64,000 nucleotides of DNA from CAYVIB01 sp964451365 (GTDB taxonomy: Bacteria; Pseudomonadota; Gammaproteobacteria; Pseudomonadales; Cellvibrionaceae). Location: the NCBI GenBank assembly GCA_964451365.1, contig CAYVIB010000008.1:62001-126000 (forward strand). The letters are read 5' to 3'. A model generated the notes under the pieces. That model had not been told where the DNA came from. It did no database searches and saw only the letters and a program-made list of their open reading frames with translations. Position numbers and translations under genes: made by a program. How positions within the stretch are numbered: the stretch's first letter is position 1; every line of letters starts with the position of its first letter. Positions 42,039 through 51,454 of this stretch are shown one piece after another.

Positions 42039-42943
42039 TGATCGACCTGTTGCTGGATATCGTTATCGCATTGCTGCTGCTGTCACTCGCGGCCGGCGCA
42101 CTGTTCAGCCCCACGCTGTTTGGCGGTATTGCCCTGTTTGTGGCTTTTGGCGTGCTGATGGCGCTGGCCTGGGTGCGGATGAACGCGCCGGACCTCGCCC
42201 TGACGGAAGCGGCCATCGGCGCGGGGCTGACGGGGGCGCTGTTACTGATTGCCCTGGAGGAAAGCCACCAGGCGGCGGTGCAAACCCCTCATCCCAAACA
42301 TTGGTTGCCGGCCACTTTCGCCGCTATTTTACTGGTTACATTACTGGTAACAAGTGCCTGGCCAGCGCTGGATTTGCGCTCGCCACTGGCGGTCATGGTG
42401 GAGGAAAACATCGGCGAGAGCGGGGTTTCGCACCCGGTCACCGCCGTGCTGTTGAACTTGCGCGGCTGGGACACCCTGCTGGAACTGGTGGTATTGTTGC
42501 TGGCCTTTCTGGGGATAAAGCAACTGCTGCCCACCCATCAATACGACCTGCAACCATGGCGCCTGTTGCTTTCCTGGAGCAAACACCTGGCGCCGCTGCT
42601 GGTGATTACCGGTTGTTACGAATTGTGGCGCGGGGCCGCCGAACCGGGCGGAGCGTTCCAGGCCGGCGCGTTGCTGGCCTCCGGCGCGGTGATGTTGCGG
42701 CTGGCCCAGGTACTGCCGCCGTTGCGCTGGTCGCAATGGCCATTGCGGGCGCTGGTGGTGGTGTCGGTTGTGGTATTTATAAGCGTGGCCGGTGCCACTG
42801 CCTGGTTGGGCGATGGCTGGCTGGCTTATCCTCGGGGCTGGGCCAAGACGCTTATTGTGCTAATTGAAGTCATGGCCACGCTGTCCATCGCCACCGTTCT
42901 CACCCTGCTGGTGGTGGGCGAGGGGGAGGAGATTCACTCGTGA
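42035..42943 (+). CDS. mrpB: Fused MrpA C-terminal (DUF4040)-MrpB subunit
   Basis: 302 aa. Residues ~1-85 are the MbhD/DUF4040 part normally at the C terminus of MrpA (FGVLMALAWVRMNAPDLALTEAAIGAGLTGALLL). Residues ~100-300 are MnhB (ENIGESGVSHPVTAVLLNLRGWDTLLELVVLLLAFLG, then EPGGAFQAGALLASGAVML). In classical Mrp systems the first piece is part of the large MrpA, so this operon has a split-and-refused architecture. ATG or the next ATG at 42038 could initiate. Confidence 0.88.
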   Translation: MMIDLLLDIVIALLLLSLAAGALFSPTLFGGIALFVAFGVLMALAWVRMNAPDLALTEAAIGAGLTGALLLIALEESHQAAVQTPHPKHWLPATFAAILLVTLLVTSAWPALDLRSPLAVMVEENIGESGVSHPVTAVLLNLRGWDTLLELVVLLLAFLGIKQLLPTHQYDLQPWRLLLSWSKHLAPLLVITGCYELWRGAAEPGGAFQAGALLASGAVMLRLAQVLPPLRWSQWPLRALVVVSVVVFISVAGATAWLGDGWLAYPRGWAKTLIVLIEVMATLSIATVLTLLVVGEGEEIHS

Positions 42944-43245
42944 CCTCGGCCCACATTTACCTGATCACCGGTATCGTCCTTTGGGCGCTGGGGCTGTTCG
43001 GCTTTGTGCTGATCGTCAACCGGCTGCGGCGCATTATCGCCCTCAACATTATGAGCAGTGGCGTATTTATGTTAATGGTGGCCATCGCGGCGCGCTCCTC
43101 ACCCACCGACCCGGTACTGCAGGCCCTGGTACTGACCGGGCTGGTGGTGGCCATCAGTGCCACCGCCTTCGCGCTGCGCCTGGGCAGTGCCCACACAAGA
43201 CACGGACCACCGAGCCGTAAAAAAGACAAGGATGTCCACGGGTGA
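42940..43245 (+). CDS. mrpC: Na+/H+ antiporter subunit MrpC (NuoK-like)
   Basis: 101 aa, start overlapping the mrpB stop (GTGA). Three helices with the NuoK/MnhC pattern NRLRRIIALNIMSSGVFMLMVAI and DPVLQALVLTGLVVAISATAFAL. Basic C-terminal tail. Membrane scaffold next to the D subunits. Confidence 0.92.
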   Translation: MTSAHIYLITGIVLWALGLFGFVLIVNRLRRIIALNIMSSGVFMLMVAIAARSSPTDPVLQALVLTGLVVAISATAFALRLGSAHTRHGPPSRKKDKDVHG

Positions 43246-44675
43246 ACTGGGCGCTGCTGGGTCTGCTTCTTCCTTTTGCCATTGCGCTGTTGCTGCTTGT
43301 AATCGGGCCGCGAGCAGGACATCGAACCGCCGGCGGTATCGTGGTCGCCAGCAGCGCCATTACCCTCACCGCCGCCTGGCTGGCGATGCAGGAAGCCAGC
43401 ACCGGCGAACAACTGCTGCGCATCGGCGGCTGGAATACGCCGCTGGCAATCCGCTTTCAACTGACCCCGCTGGTGGCCCTGCTGATGGGGTTCGTCTCGC
43501 TGATTCATTTGTTGGTGGGGATTTACACGCTGCACAGTCCCCATAATTTAAGGTCTGATTACTGGCCGCTGTCCTCCTTGCTGCACGGCACATTGATTGC
43601 CCTGCTGCTGTCGGCGGATATTTTCAACCTGTATGTCACCCTTGAGCTATTGAGCCTGGTGGCAGTGGCCCTGGTGACGCTCGCCGGCCCCCGCGCGTAT
43701 AAACCCGCCCTGCATTACCTGCTGCTTTCCCTTTGCGCATCGCTGTGTTACCTGCTGGGGGTGGCCTTGTTGTATGGCCAGTACGGAGTGCTGGATATCC
43801 TCAGCCTGCAACAGCTTACGCGGGACGACCGCGCCACGGGTATAGCACTGCTGTTGATGACTGTGGGCCTGATGCTAAAGGGCGCCCTTTGGCCACTGCA
43901 CTGGTGGCTGCCGCCGGCCCACGCCAGTGCGCCGACGGCGGTAAGTGCGCTACTTTCCGCCCTGGTAGTGAAGGGGCCGCTGTTTATTCTGTGGGTGCTG
44001 TGGAGCCAGGTGGCGCCGGCCTCCCTGAGCCAGCAGGTGGGCGCATGGTTTGCGCTGGCCGGGGTTATCGCACTGGTTTCCGGTGGCTGGTCGTCGTTGC
44101 GGGCGCCCTTTGTCAAAAGCATGGTGGCCTATTCGACCGTGGCGCAACTGGGCTACGCGCTGATGGCGCTGGGCCTGCTGCTGTTTTTGCAGAAGCCGCA
44201 AATGCACGTTGCATTGTGGTTGTTTGTGGTGGCCCACGGGCTGGCGAAAACATCGATGTTCCTGGCGGCCGGTGAGATGCAAAAAGCCCTTGGCACCCGC
44301 CGGGTGGCGGAACTAAGGGGCGCGACACAAACGGTGCCCGTGGCCATGTTCGCTTTTGCGGTAGCCGGCGGTAGCCTGATCGGTTTCCCACCCAGCGGCG
44401 GCTTCCTGGCCAAATGGGTGCTGCTGGAGCCCATCTTCGCCCAGCCGCGGTTGTGGCCCTGGGCGCTGGGTATTCTGCTGGGTACCGTGGTGTCCGCGGC
44501 CTATGTATTTCGCGCGGTGGCGCTGGGGTTTGACCAGGCGCCTTCGAACCGCGCCTCCAACCGCCCGGATGTGGTTGCCCACTGGCTGGCGATGCTGCCC
44601 GCCCTGCTGGTGTGGGGCATGGCGCTCATCGGCGAAAAGCTGATTTACTGGCTGACGGGGGTGACTGGTCCATGA
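43242..44675 (+). CDS. mrpD: Mrp ND-like proton-translocating subunit 1 (MrpD-type)
   Basis: 477 aa, GTG overlapping the mrpC stop. Complex I NuoM/N-like antiporter fold of about 14 helices. Charged residues expected for proton transfer are present: Glu in NLYVTLELLSLVAVAL and Lys residues in LKGALWPLHWWLPPAHASAPTAVSALLSALVVKG. Stop overlaps the next ATG. Confidence 0.9.
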   Translation: MNWALLGLLLPFAIALLLLVIGPRAGHRTAGGIVVASSAITLTAAWLAMQEASTGEQLLRIGGWNTPLAIRFQLTPLVALLMGFVSLIHLLVGIYTLHSPHNLRSDYWPLSSLLHGTLIALLLSADIFNLYVTLELLSLVAVALVTLAGPRAYKPALHYLLLSLCASLCYLLGVALLYGQYGVLDILSLQQLTRDDRATGIALLLMTVGLMLKGALWPLHWWLPPAHASAPTAVSALLSALVVKGPLFILWVLWSQVAPASLSQQVGAWFALAGVIALVSGGWSSLRAPFVKSMVAYSTVAQLGYALMALGLLLFLQKPQMHVALWLFVVAHGLAKTSMFLAAGEMQKALGTRRVAELRGATQTVPVAMFAFAVAGGSLIGFPPSGGFLAKWVLLEPIFAQPRLWPWALGILLGTVVSAAYVFRAVALGFDQAPSNRASNRPDVVAHWLAMLPALLVWGMALIGEKLIYWLTGVTGP

Positions 44676-46177
44676 TGTCCTGGTTTGCCCTGGCGCCGCT
44701 GCTGGTTGTACTCAGTTCCATGGTCACCGGATTGGTGATCTTCTCCCTCAAGGAGGAACAGCAACGAACCCGCACCCTGCTCAACCTGGGCGGGGCGACG
44801 GTGAACCTGCTGTTGGTGGCGGCGATGGTTTACGGAGTGGCGCGGGGCAATACCTTTTATTTTTCCCTGCCCTTTCTTCCCGGCGCGCCGCTGGTGTTGC
44901 ACGGGGATGCGCTGTCGCTGCATTTTATCGTTCTGTCTTCGGTGCTTTGGCTGGCCACAACGCTGTATGCCATCGGCTACCTGGAAGACTCGCCGCTGCG
45001 CTCGCGCTTTTTCGGGTATTTCAGCCTGTGCGTCAGCGCCACGGTAGGTGTCGCCCTGGCGGGCAACCTGGTTACCTTTTTGTTGTTCTACGAACTGCTG
45101 ACCCTGTCCACTTTTCCACTGGTGGTTCACCGGGGAACGGAAAAAGCCCTGCATGCGGGTCGCATTTATCTGGCCTACACCGTCAGCGGCGGCACCGCAT
45201 TGCTGCTCGGTATCGCCCTGCTGCACTCGTTGACTGGCACGCTTAATTTCAGCGCCGGTGGTTATCTCGGCACGCTTGTTATCAGTCACCCGCTCGCCCT
45301 GCAAGTGGCTTTTGCGCTGATGATTGCCGGGCTGGGCGTAAAGGCGGCGCTGATCCCCTTCCATGGCTGGCTGCCCCAGGCGATGGTGGCGCCGGCGCCG
45401 GTCAGCGCCCTGTTGCATGCGGTGGCGGTGGTAAAGGCCGGGGCCTTCGGCATCGTGCGGGTGGTTTACGACGTGTACGGCGTGGACGCCATGCGGGAGC
45501 TTTCGCTGGCACAACCCCTGACGTGGCTGGCGGCGGCGACCATTCTTTACGGATCGGTTCGGGCGCTGCAACAGCGGGATCTGAAAAAACGCCTGGCGTA
45601 CTCCACCGTCAGCCAGATCTCCTATATCACTCTGGGCGTGGCCATGATCGGGCCGATCGCGGCCATCGGCGGGGTGGTGCACCTGGTTCACCAGGGCCTT
45701 ATGAAAATCACGCTGTTTTTCTGCGCCGGCAACTTTGCCGAAACCCTGGGCATTCACCGTCTGCGGGAGATGGACGGCGTGGGCCGGCGGATGCCTTGGA
45801 CAATGGCGGCGTTCACCGTGGGCGCGCTGGGGATGACCGGCATTCCTCCCATCGCCGGGTTTATCAGCAAGTGGTACCTGGGCATTGGTGCCATGGAGCG
45901 GGAGTATGGCTGGGTGCTTGCCGTGCTGGTAATTTCAGCCCTGCTTAACGCCTCCTATTTTTTCCCCCTGGTGTATCGCGGCTGGTTTGCGCAACCGCCG
46001 AAGGAATGGCCCCAGGAACAGCGCTGGCCCAAACAGCGTTGGGAAACGCATTGGATGTTGCTGCTGCCGCCGCTGTTTACCGCGCTGCTTTCCCTGCTGG
46101 CGGGGCTGTTTGCCGCCAGCGCGCTCAGCCCGCTGGGGTGGAGCGAGTTTATTATCAGCCGGGAGTTTAAACCGTGA
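44672..46177 (+). CDS. Mrp ND-like proton-translocating subunit 2 (MrpD/MrpA-N-type)
   Basis: 501 aa from ATG 44672 (ATGA overlap). NuoL/M-like core with Glu in LFYELLTLSTFPLVVHRG, Lys in VKAALIPFHGWLPQAM and VAVVKAGAFGIVR, and KKRLAYSTVSQISYITLG. Either a second MrpD or the N-terminal half of a split MrpA, since the C-terminal MrpA piece is encoded in mrpB here. Confidence 0.9.
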   Translation: MMSWFALAPLLVVLSSMVTGLVIFSLKEEQQRTRTLLNLGGATVNLLLVAAMVYGVARGNTFYFSLPFLPGAPLVLHGDALSLHFIVLSSVLWLATTLYAIGYLEDSPLRSRFFGYFSLCVSATVGVALAGNLVTFLLFYELLTLSTFPLVVHRGTEKALHAGRIYLAYTVSGGTALLLGIALLHSLTGTLNFSAGGYLGTLVISHPLALQVAFALMIAGLGVKAALIPFHGWLPQAMVAPAPVSALLHAVAVVKAGAFGIVRVVYDVYGVDAMRELSLAQPLTWLAAATILYGSVRALQQRDLKKRLAYSTVSQISYITLGVAMIGPIAAIGGVVHLVHQGLMKITLFFCAGNFAETLGIHRLREMDGVGRRMPWTMAAFTVGALGMTGIPPIAGFISKWYLGIGAMEREYGWVLAVLVISALLNASYFFPLVYRGWFAQPPKEWPQEQRWPKQRWETHWMLLLPPLFTALLSLLAGLFAASALSPLGWSEFIISREFKP

Positions 46178-47871
46178 GTCCGGTGCTGTGGCTCAGCGTT
46201 CCGTTGTTGCCTTTACTGGCGGCAGCACTGGTGCTGGCCTGGCCGCGGGCACTTTCGGTGCCGTGGCTGTGGCTGAGTTGCCTGCCCGCCATGGCAGCGG
46301 TTATCCGGCCGGCAGCGCCGGTCGATATCCGTTTTCTATGGCCGGATGTGCTGATAGGTGGTGGTGATCTGGTCACCCGCGGCTGGCTTGGTTTTACCAC
46401 CCTGGTCTGGATATGCGCGGGGGTTTATGCGCAGATGACACTGGGCCGCCAGGCCCACTACCGGCGGTTCTGTATTTTCTGGCTGGTGTCACTGAGCGGC
46501 AACCTGCTGCTGATCATCGCCCGGGATGCGCTCAGTTACTATGTCGGCTTCAGTATGATGGGCCTGGCGGCCTACGGGCTGGTGGTTTACAAACAGACGC
46601 CCCAGGCGCGTCGCGCCTCGCGAATTTACCTGGAACTGGCCATCCTCGGCGAGATGCTGCTGTTCGCTGGCATGGTAATGCGGGTGCACGCCGCGGGTGG
46701 CGCGGTGGCGTTCGAGCAATGGCAACAGGTTCCGCTGGAGCCGGTTACGCTGGTGTTGATTATGGTGGGTCTGGCGATCAAGGCGGGCATTTGGCCCCTG
46801 CATGTGTGGTTGCCGCTGGCGCATGTGGAGGCGCCGGTGCCGGCGAGCGCGGTACTGTCCGGCACCATGACGGCGGCGGGGGTGCTGGGGTTGTGGCACT
46901 TCTTACCCGCCGCCGATCCATTGTTGCAAAGCTGCGCCGGGCCGCTGGTGGCGCTCGGGCTGTTTACCGCCTTTTACGGTGTGGCGTTGGGCCTGCTGTC
47001 GCGCAAGGCGAAACGGGTACTGGCGTGGTCCACCGTGAGCCAGATGGGCTATCTGCTGATTATCATGGCGCTGGCCTGGTACAACCCCAACAACCTGTCG
47101 ATTGCCGCTCCAGTGCTGGTACTGTTCGCGGCGCACCACGGCATGGCCAAAGCGGGTTTATTTTTATCCGCCGGGGTGGTGACCCATACCCACTTTAACC
47201 GGCGGATTTCCCGCATTTTCTTCTGGTTGCTGTTGGCCGTGCCGGCGCTGTCGCTGAGTGGTTTGCCGTTGACCAGCGGTGGCGCCATGAAGACGGCCCT
47301 CAAGCATGTGGTGGGCGAGAGCGAATTTGCCGCCTCGCTGTGGCTGTTCAAGCTCGGCTCGCTGGCAACCACCTTGCTTTTGCTGCGCGCCATGTTGTTG
47401 CTGTGGAACATCTCACGCAAGCATCACCAGTTGCTGGAACACAACCACGAAGAGCCCCGGCGTATTATATGGCGGGCCGCGCTGCCCTGGGCGGTACTCA
47501 GCTCCATGTCCCTGTTGCTGCCCTGGCTGTGGCCGGCCATGCGGGAGCAGTTGTACGGCAGCTTTAAGTTTTCGTCCCTCTGGTCACTGCTGTGGCCCAT
47601 TATGGCGGCGGTCGCCATCGCCATGGTGGCTGTGCGGATGCGCTGGCGGCTGCCAAAAGCCCTGCGGCATTTGCCGCAGCCGACCATCAGCCTGTCGGTA
47701 CGGGTAAAACGCCTGCGCCAGAAACCGCCCGTGCCGTCTATCGAACCCAAACTGGAATCCCACCGATGGCGGCGGATTGAGCGGCGTTGGAATACTTTCT
47801 GGCACACGGATACCGTCACCCACAGCGCCTGGATTTTGGGGTTGTTGCTGCTTTTGGGTTGGCTTTTATAG
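46174..47871 (+). CDS. Mrp ND-like subunit 3 with degenerate proton path
   Basis: 565 aa, GTG overlapping the previous stop (GTGA). The ND fold is recognisable (IKAGIWPLHVWLPLAHVEAPVPASAVLSG, RKAKRVLAWSTVSQMGYLL). The TM5 Glu motif is replaced by YYVGFSMMGLAAYGLV, and the second Lys region reads TMTAAGVLGLW with no Lys. A C-terminal extension of about 100 residues is basic and ends in a further helix. Probably structural or with altered ion coupling. Confidence 0.85.
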   Translation: MSPVLWLSVPLLPLLAAALVLAWPRALSVPWLWLSCLPAMAAVIRPAAPVDIRFLWPDVLIGGGDLVTRGWLGFTTLVWICAGVYAQMTLGRQAHYRRFCIFWLVSLSGNLLLIIARDALSYYVGFSMMGLAAYGLVVYKQTPQARRASRIYLELAILGEMLLFAGMVMRVHAAGGAVAFEQWQQVPLEPVTLVLIMVGLAIKAGIWPLHVWLPLAHVEAPVPASAVLSGTMTAAGVLGLWHFLPAADPLLQSCAGPLVALGLFTAFYGVALGLLSRKAKRVLAWSTVSQMGYLLIIMALAWYNPNNLSIAAPVLVLFAAHHGMAKAGLFLSAGVVTHTHFNRRISRIFFWLLLAVPALSLSGLPLTSGGAMKTALKHVVGESEFAASLWLFKLGSLATTLLLLRAMLLLWNISRKHHQLLEHNHEEPRRIIWRAALPWAVLSSMSLLLPWLWPAMREQLYGSFKFSSLWSLLWPIMAAVAIAMVAVRMRWRLPKALRHLPQPTISLSVRVKRLRQKPPVPSIEPKLESHRWRRIERRWNTFWHTDTVTHSAWILGLLLLLGWLL

Positions 47872-48105
47872 GATTCGCCGAACATCCCGATTCCAGCACG
47901 GATAACGAACCGCGCAGGGGAGATGCTTTGTAGGCAACTCTTGCGGGTGTTCTTCATAACGGTAACAGGGCAGCTGCAAGGGCCGCCCCTACAATGTGAT
48001 GGTGGTTAATGCCCAATGAAACCACTTGCGAGAATTGGGAGGGCAAACACGCAGATTCGCCTACGGAAAATTGCATGTGTCACCCGCCGTTGTTGGCTCT
48101 GCCAA

Positions 48106-49038
48106 TCAAATCTCCTGCCGGTGGACGTGTTCATACAAGCGCTCAACATCCTCGCGACGACACAACTCCGTGCCGGGGCTCATCACCGCGGCCGTTCCCG
48201 CCGCCACGCCCAGGCGCACAGAGTCGGACAGGGAGCGATTGCCGGCCAGGCCAGCCACCAATCCGCCCATCATGCTGTCACCGGCGCCAACCTTGCTGGA
48301 CAGGCGCACCGACGGCGAGGAAAAGTGCTCAACCTTGTCCCTGGTGGCGAGCATCGCACCGGCACGCCCGAGAGTCACCACCACCACTTCGGCGCCACCT
48401 TCTTCAAGAATGTCACGACACGCCTGTTCCACCGCCGCATTATCCGACATCTCGCGGCCTGTCAGGTCCTCCAGCTCTTCTATGTTCGGTTTGATCAGGT
48501 AGACGCCCACCCGCAGGGCGCGCTGCATGGCTTCCTTTTTGGTGTCCACGATCAGGCGGGAGCCCTTGGGTATCGCCCTCAACAACTCCTCGAACTGATC
48601 AAGGGACATGCCGGCCGTCAGGCCACCACTGAATACAATGTATTGGTTGGAGGAAGAGAGACCCTTTATAACCCTAAGCCACTTTTCCCGGTCCTCGTCC
48701 GTCAGCGTCGGCCCCGGTAACCCGAAACGATACTGGTTGCCGGTGGAGGTTTCGGAAACGATGACGTTCTCGCGCACCTCGCCTGCCACCGGCACCGGTT
48801 CGTGCGGAACCTCCTCGGCATCGACAAGGCGGCCCAGGCGCCGACCCATCTCACCGCCATAACTCCAGTAGGCCTTTACCGGAACATCCAGCCGCGCCAG
48901 CACACGGGCGACATTGATTCCTCCGCCACCGGGATAGTCTTTCACATCATCGCCAACGAGCTTGCGGTCGGGAATCAGGCGTTCCACATCAAAGGTTTTA
49001 TCGATACAGGGGTTCAGGGTAACGGTGATAACAGTCAT
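48106..49038 (-). CDS. pfkB: PfkB-family sugar kinase (6-phosphofructokinase-2/1-PFK type)
   Basis: 310 aa. N-terminal TLNPCIDKTFDVERLIPDRKL and YPGGGGINVARVLARL are the sugar-phosphate-binding signature; the C-terminal KVGAGDSMMGGLVAGL holds the catalytic Asp and anion hole. Length and N terminus resemble E. coli PfkB (309 aa). Substrate could be fructose-6-P, fructose-1-P or tagatose-6-P. Monocistronic; the gene before it on the minus strand lies far away. Confidence 0.85.
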   Translation of the reverse strand: MTVITVTLNPCIDKTFDVERLIPDRKLVGDDVKDYPGGGGINVARVLARLDVPVKAYWSYGGEMGRRLGRLVDAEEVPHEPVPVAGEVRENVIVSETSTGNQYRFGLPGPTLTDEDREKWLRVIKGLSSSNQYIVFSGGLTAGMSLDQFEELLRAIPKGSRLIVDTKKEAMQRALRVGVYLIKPNIEELEDLTGREMSDNAAVEQACRDILEEGGAEVVVVTLGRAGAMLATRDKVEHFSSPSVRLSSKVGAGDSMMGGLVAGLAGNRSLSDSVRLGVAAGTAAVMSPGTELCRREDVERLYEHVHRQEI

Positions 49039-49320
49039 TTTTTCCTCGGCTCGTTGTAATTTTCGCCATTGCGGCTTGGTATACCGCTGTAGCGATTCAA
49101 ATATTACTCCAACCCTTCCTTCTGCCGCCAGGGCGGTAACGCTCGCTCTCGCCGCGATCTTCCATTACCCCTGAGCAGGCAAAATTGTTCTGGCCCGCTT
49201 TTTGTTACTAAAGGGAACTGGATTCGAGATACACGGAATTCTTAACAGGTCAGCAAGCCATCCAAGAAGTTGCCGCCCGTTTTTTACAATTTCATTGAAA
49301 TAAATCGGAGATTAACCGCC

Positions 49321-50244
49321 GTGACTATAAACGACGAGGAAAACAGCTTCATCTACGGACACCTGGAACGCATGGGTGCCGGCCCCACCATCGATATGGA
49401 ATTTGTACGTGCGCTGGCGGGCGACTGCCCCATGACGGTCAGCCAGCAGGAGTTCCTGGAGGCGGAAAAGAAAAATCGCGGCATTAAGCTTTATGCGGAT
49501 GTGATGTTTATCCTGACACAAAACCGTTATTCGCCGGCCCAGGCGCGGCAGCTTTGGTTTGAAATATTGAATCACCGCAACAGCCTGAACGGGAATTTGA
49601 ACCGCAATGTAGGTATCACGGTGGCCTGCGTGGACTACCTGGCCAATATCAAACAATCCCAAAAATCGTTGAAGATCATTGAAGAAAACAAACTGGATGC
49701 CATTGCCAAACTGTCCACCAGGGACGCGCTGACCGGCCTGCAAAGCCGCGCCAGCTTCGAGGTGGCGCTGACCGAAGAATTCAATAAGTTCAAGCGTTAC
49801 GGCAATCAGTTCACCCTCCTGATCCTGGATATCGACAACTTCAAGAAGATCAATGATACCTATGGCCACCCATATGGCGATCATGTACTGACACGGGTAA
49901 GTCACCTGATTAACCAGCATATCCGGGCGGTGGATATCGCCGCGCGCTACGGCGGTGAAGAGCTGGCCATTCTGCTGCCGCAAACCAATCTGATCGAGGC
50001 CTACCAAATGGCCGACAGGTTGTGCCACGCGGTAAGCAAGTGTCACTTCCAGTGCCTGGTTACCGCCAGTATCGGCGTCGCCGCGTGCCCGCAACACGGC
50101 GACCGGCCTGAATCGTTGGTGCATGCAGCCGACAAAGCGCTTTACCAGGCCAAGCACGAAGGAAAAAACCAAGTGCGTTGCGCGTCCCAATGGCCCGCGC
50201 CACAAACAGGCAAAACCGCGCGGATAATTGAATACGCGCGATAA
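49321..50244 (+). CDS. Diguanylate cyclase (GGDEF family, GGEEL)
   Basis: 307 aa from GTG 49321 (GGAG 10 bases upstream; a TTG at 49270 would add 17 residues). An N-terminal helical ~130-residue region of unknown type precedes a complete GGDEF domain: LSTRDALTGLQSRASFEVAL, LILDIDNFKKINDTYGHPYGD and ARYGGEELAILLPQ. The I-site RxxD is present as RAVD, five residues before GGEEL, so product inhibition is expected. No transmembrane helix was seen; cytoplasmic c-di-GMP synthesis. Confidence 0.92.
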   Translation: MTINDEENSFIYGHLERMGAGPTIDMEFVRALAGDCPMTVSQQEFLEAEKKNRGIKLYADVMFILTQNRYSPAQARQLWFEILNHRNSLNGNLNRNVGITVACVDYLANIKQSQKSLKIIEENKLDAIAKLSTRDALTGLQSRASFEVALTEEFNKFKRYGNQFTLLILDIDNFKKINDTYGHPYGDHVLTRVSHLINQHIRAVDIAARYGGEELAILLPQTNLIEAYQMADRLCHAVSKCHFQCLVTASIGVAACPQHGDRPESLVHAADKALYQAKHEGKNQVRCASQWPAPQTGKTARIIEYAR

Positions 50245-50526
50245 AATTTACAAAGTTTTGTAAAATCGGGCCCAGACTCGAGGGGCGGTGGCGCGCCAAT
50301 AATCGGCGGCGCCATGACACGCTGATTCGTTAAAAAATTTTAAGTTTCCCATTAAATTTATTTTCCACGCCATTTCAGTTTCTGGTCTGAATCTTGCCGC
50401 ACTTAAATTAACCCCGACATTTAAAAAATGTATTGATACAAGCGACGATTGCCGGGAGCTCCATTTAATTAAACAGTCAGTCGGTTCGTACTGTTACCTG
50501 TTGTACGACTGAATGAGGAGGCAAAG

Positions 50527-51273
50527 ATGAAAAGAAGTTTAGATGATGTGACCGGTTTTACATTGCATGCTATCGACGGCGAAATCGGCCGCTGCAGGGA
50601 TTTTTTATTTGATGACAGGGATTGGGTAGTGCGTTACATGGTTGCCGATACGCACAAATGGCTGCCGGGCGGCAGGAAGGTGGTGATCAGTCCTGTGTCG
50701 CTGGGAGCACCGGAATGGTCAGAAAAAGAATTGCCGGTAAACCTGACCCGTGAGCGAATTGAACACAGTCCGCCGCTGGAAGACCACGCCACCGTTTCGC
50801 GCCAGTACGAAATCAATCTTTTTAACTATTATGGCTACGGCTACTACTGGATGGGGCCGGAAGTGTGGGGGCCATCGATCTACCCCACTCCGTTGATGGA
50901 CGTCGATAAAAAACCGGCGTTTGCCAACGACGTGCCGCAGGAAAATCATCTACGCTCCGCCAACGAAATCAATGGCTATCATATCCAGGCCAGTAACGGC
51001 CAGATCGGCCATGTCGACGATTTCGTATTAAACGACGAAACCTGGGCGATTGATTACCTGGTTATCGATACCCGCAATTGGCTGCCCGGAGGCCAGAAAG
51101 TGTTAATTACGCCAAAATCCGTTACCAACATCGATTGGGCAGAAAACAAAGTGTTTGTTGAATTGAGCGAAGAAGCCATTAAAAACAGCCCCAGTTTTAC
51201 AGTAGATCCGCACACCGGTTCAGTCGCCGCGGAGAGTGAAGAAGAACCGGTTCGTCACTACCAGCGTTACTGA
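50527..51273 (+). CDS. Tandem PRC-barrel domain protein
   Basis: 248 aa. Two PRC-barrel units: residues ~1-80 (GFTLHAIDGEIGRCRDFLFDDRDWVVRYMVADTHKWLPGGRKV) and ~138-215 (GYHIQASNGQIGHVDDFVLNDETWAIDYLVIDTRNWLPGGQKV). They are joined by an aromatic linker NYYGYGYYWMGPEVWGP. A GAGGAGG ribosome site lies upstream. Such proteins are often stress-induced in gammaproteobacteria; molecular role unknown. It heads the stress-gene region with otsBA and dps. Confidence 0.85.
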   Translation: MKRSLDDVTGFTLHAIDGEIGRCRDFLFDDRDWVVRYMVADTHKWLPGGRKVVISPVSLGAPEWSEKELPVNLTRERIEHSPPLEDHATVSRQYEINLFNYYGYGYYWMGPEVWGPSIYPTPLMDVDKKPAFANDVPQENHLRSANEINGYHIQASNGQIGHVDDFVLNDETWAIDYLVIDTRNWLPGGQKVLITPKSVTNIDWAENKVFVELSEEAIKNSPSFTVDPHTGSVAAESEEEPVRHYQRY

Positions 51274-51454
51274 TTGCGCTGCATCGACGGCGGCAGGCGA
51301 CCAGGACCGCATGTCAGGATCAAGTTGCACTGACGCAATGTTCCGGACAAATTCGGGCTGACTGCCGCGGTTTTGATCCCGCAAAGATAAATCGGTATTA
51401 TTTTGGGTCGGACGTAATCCAATTTTTCATGCGCAAAACGGGTTCGTATTGCAA

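Noticed and set aside
44645..45757. 370-aa minus-strand frame
   Set aside because: Antisense to the Mrp ND-like genes; Gln/His/Arg-rich shadow of GC-biased codons.
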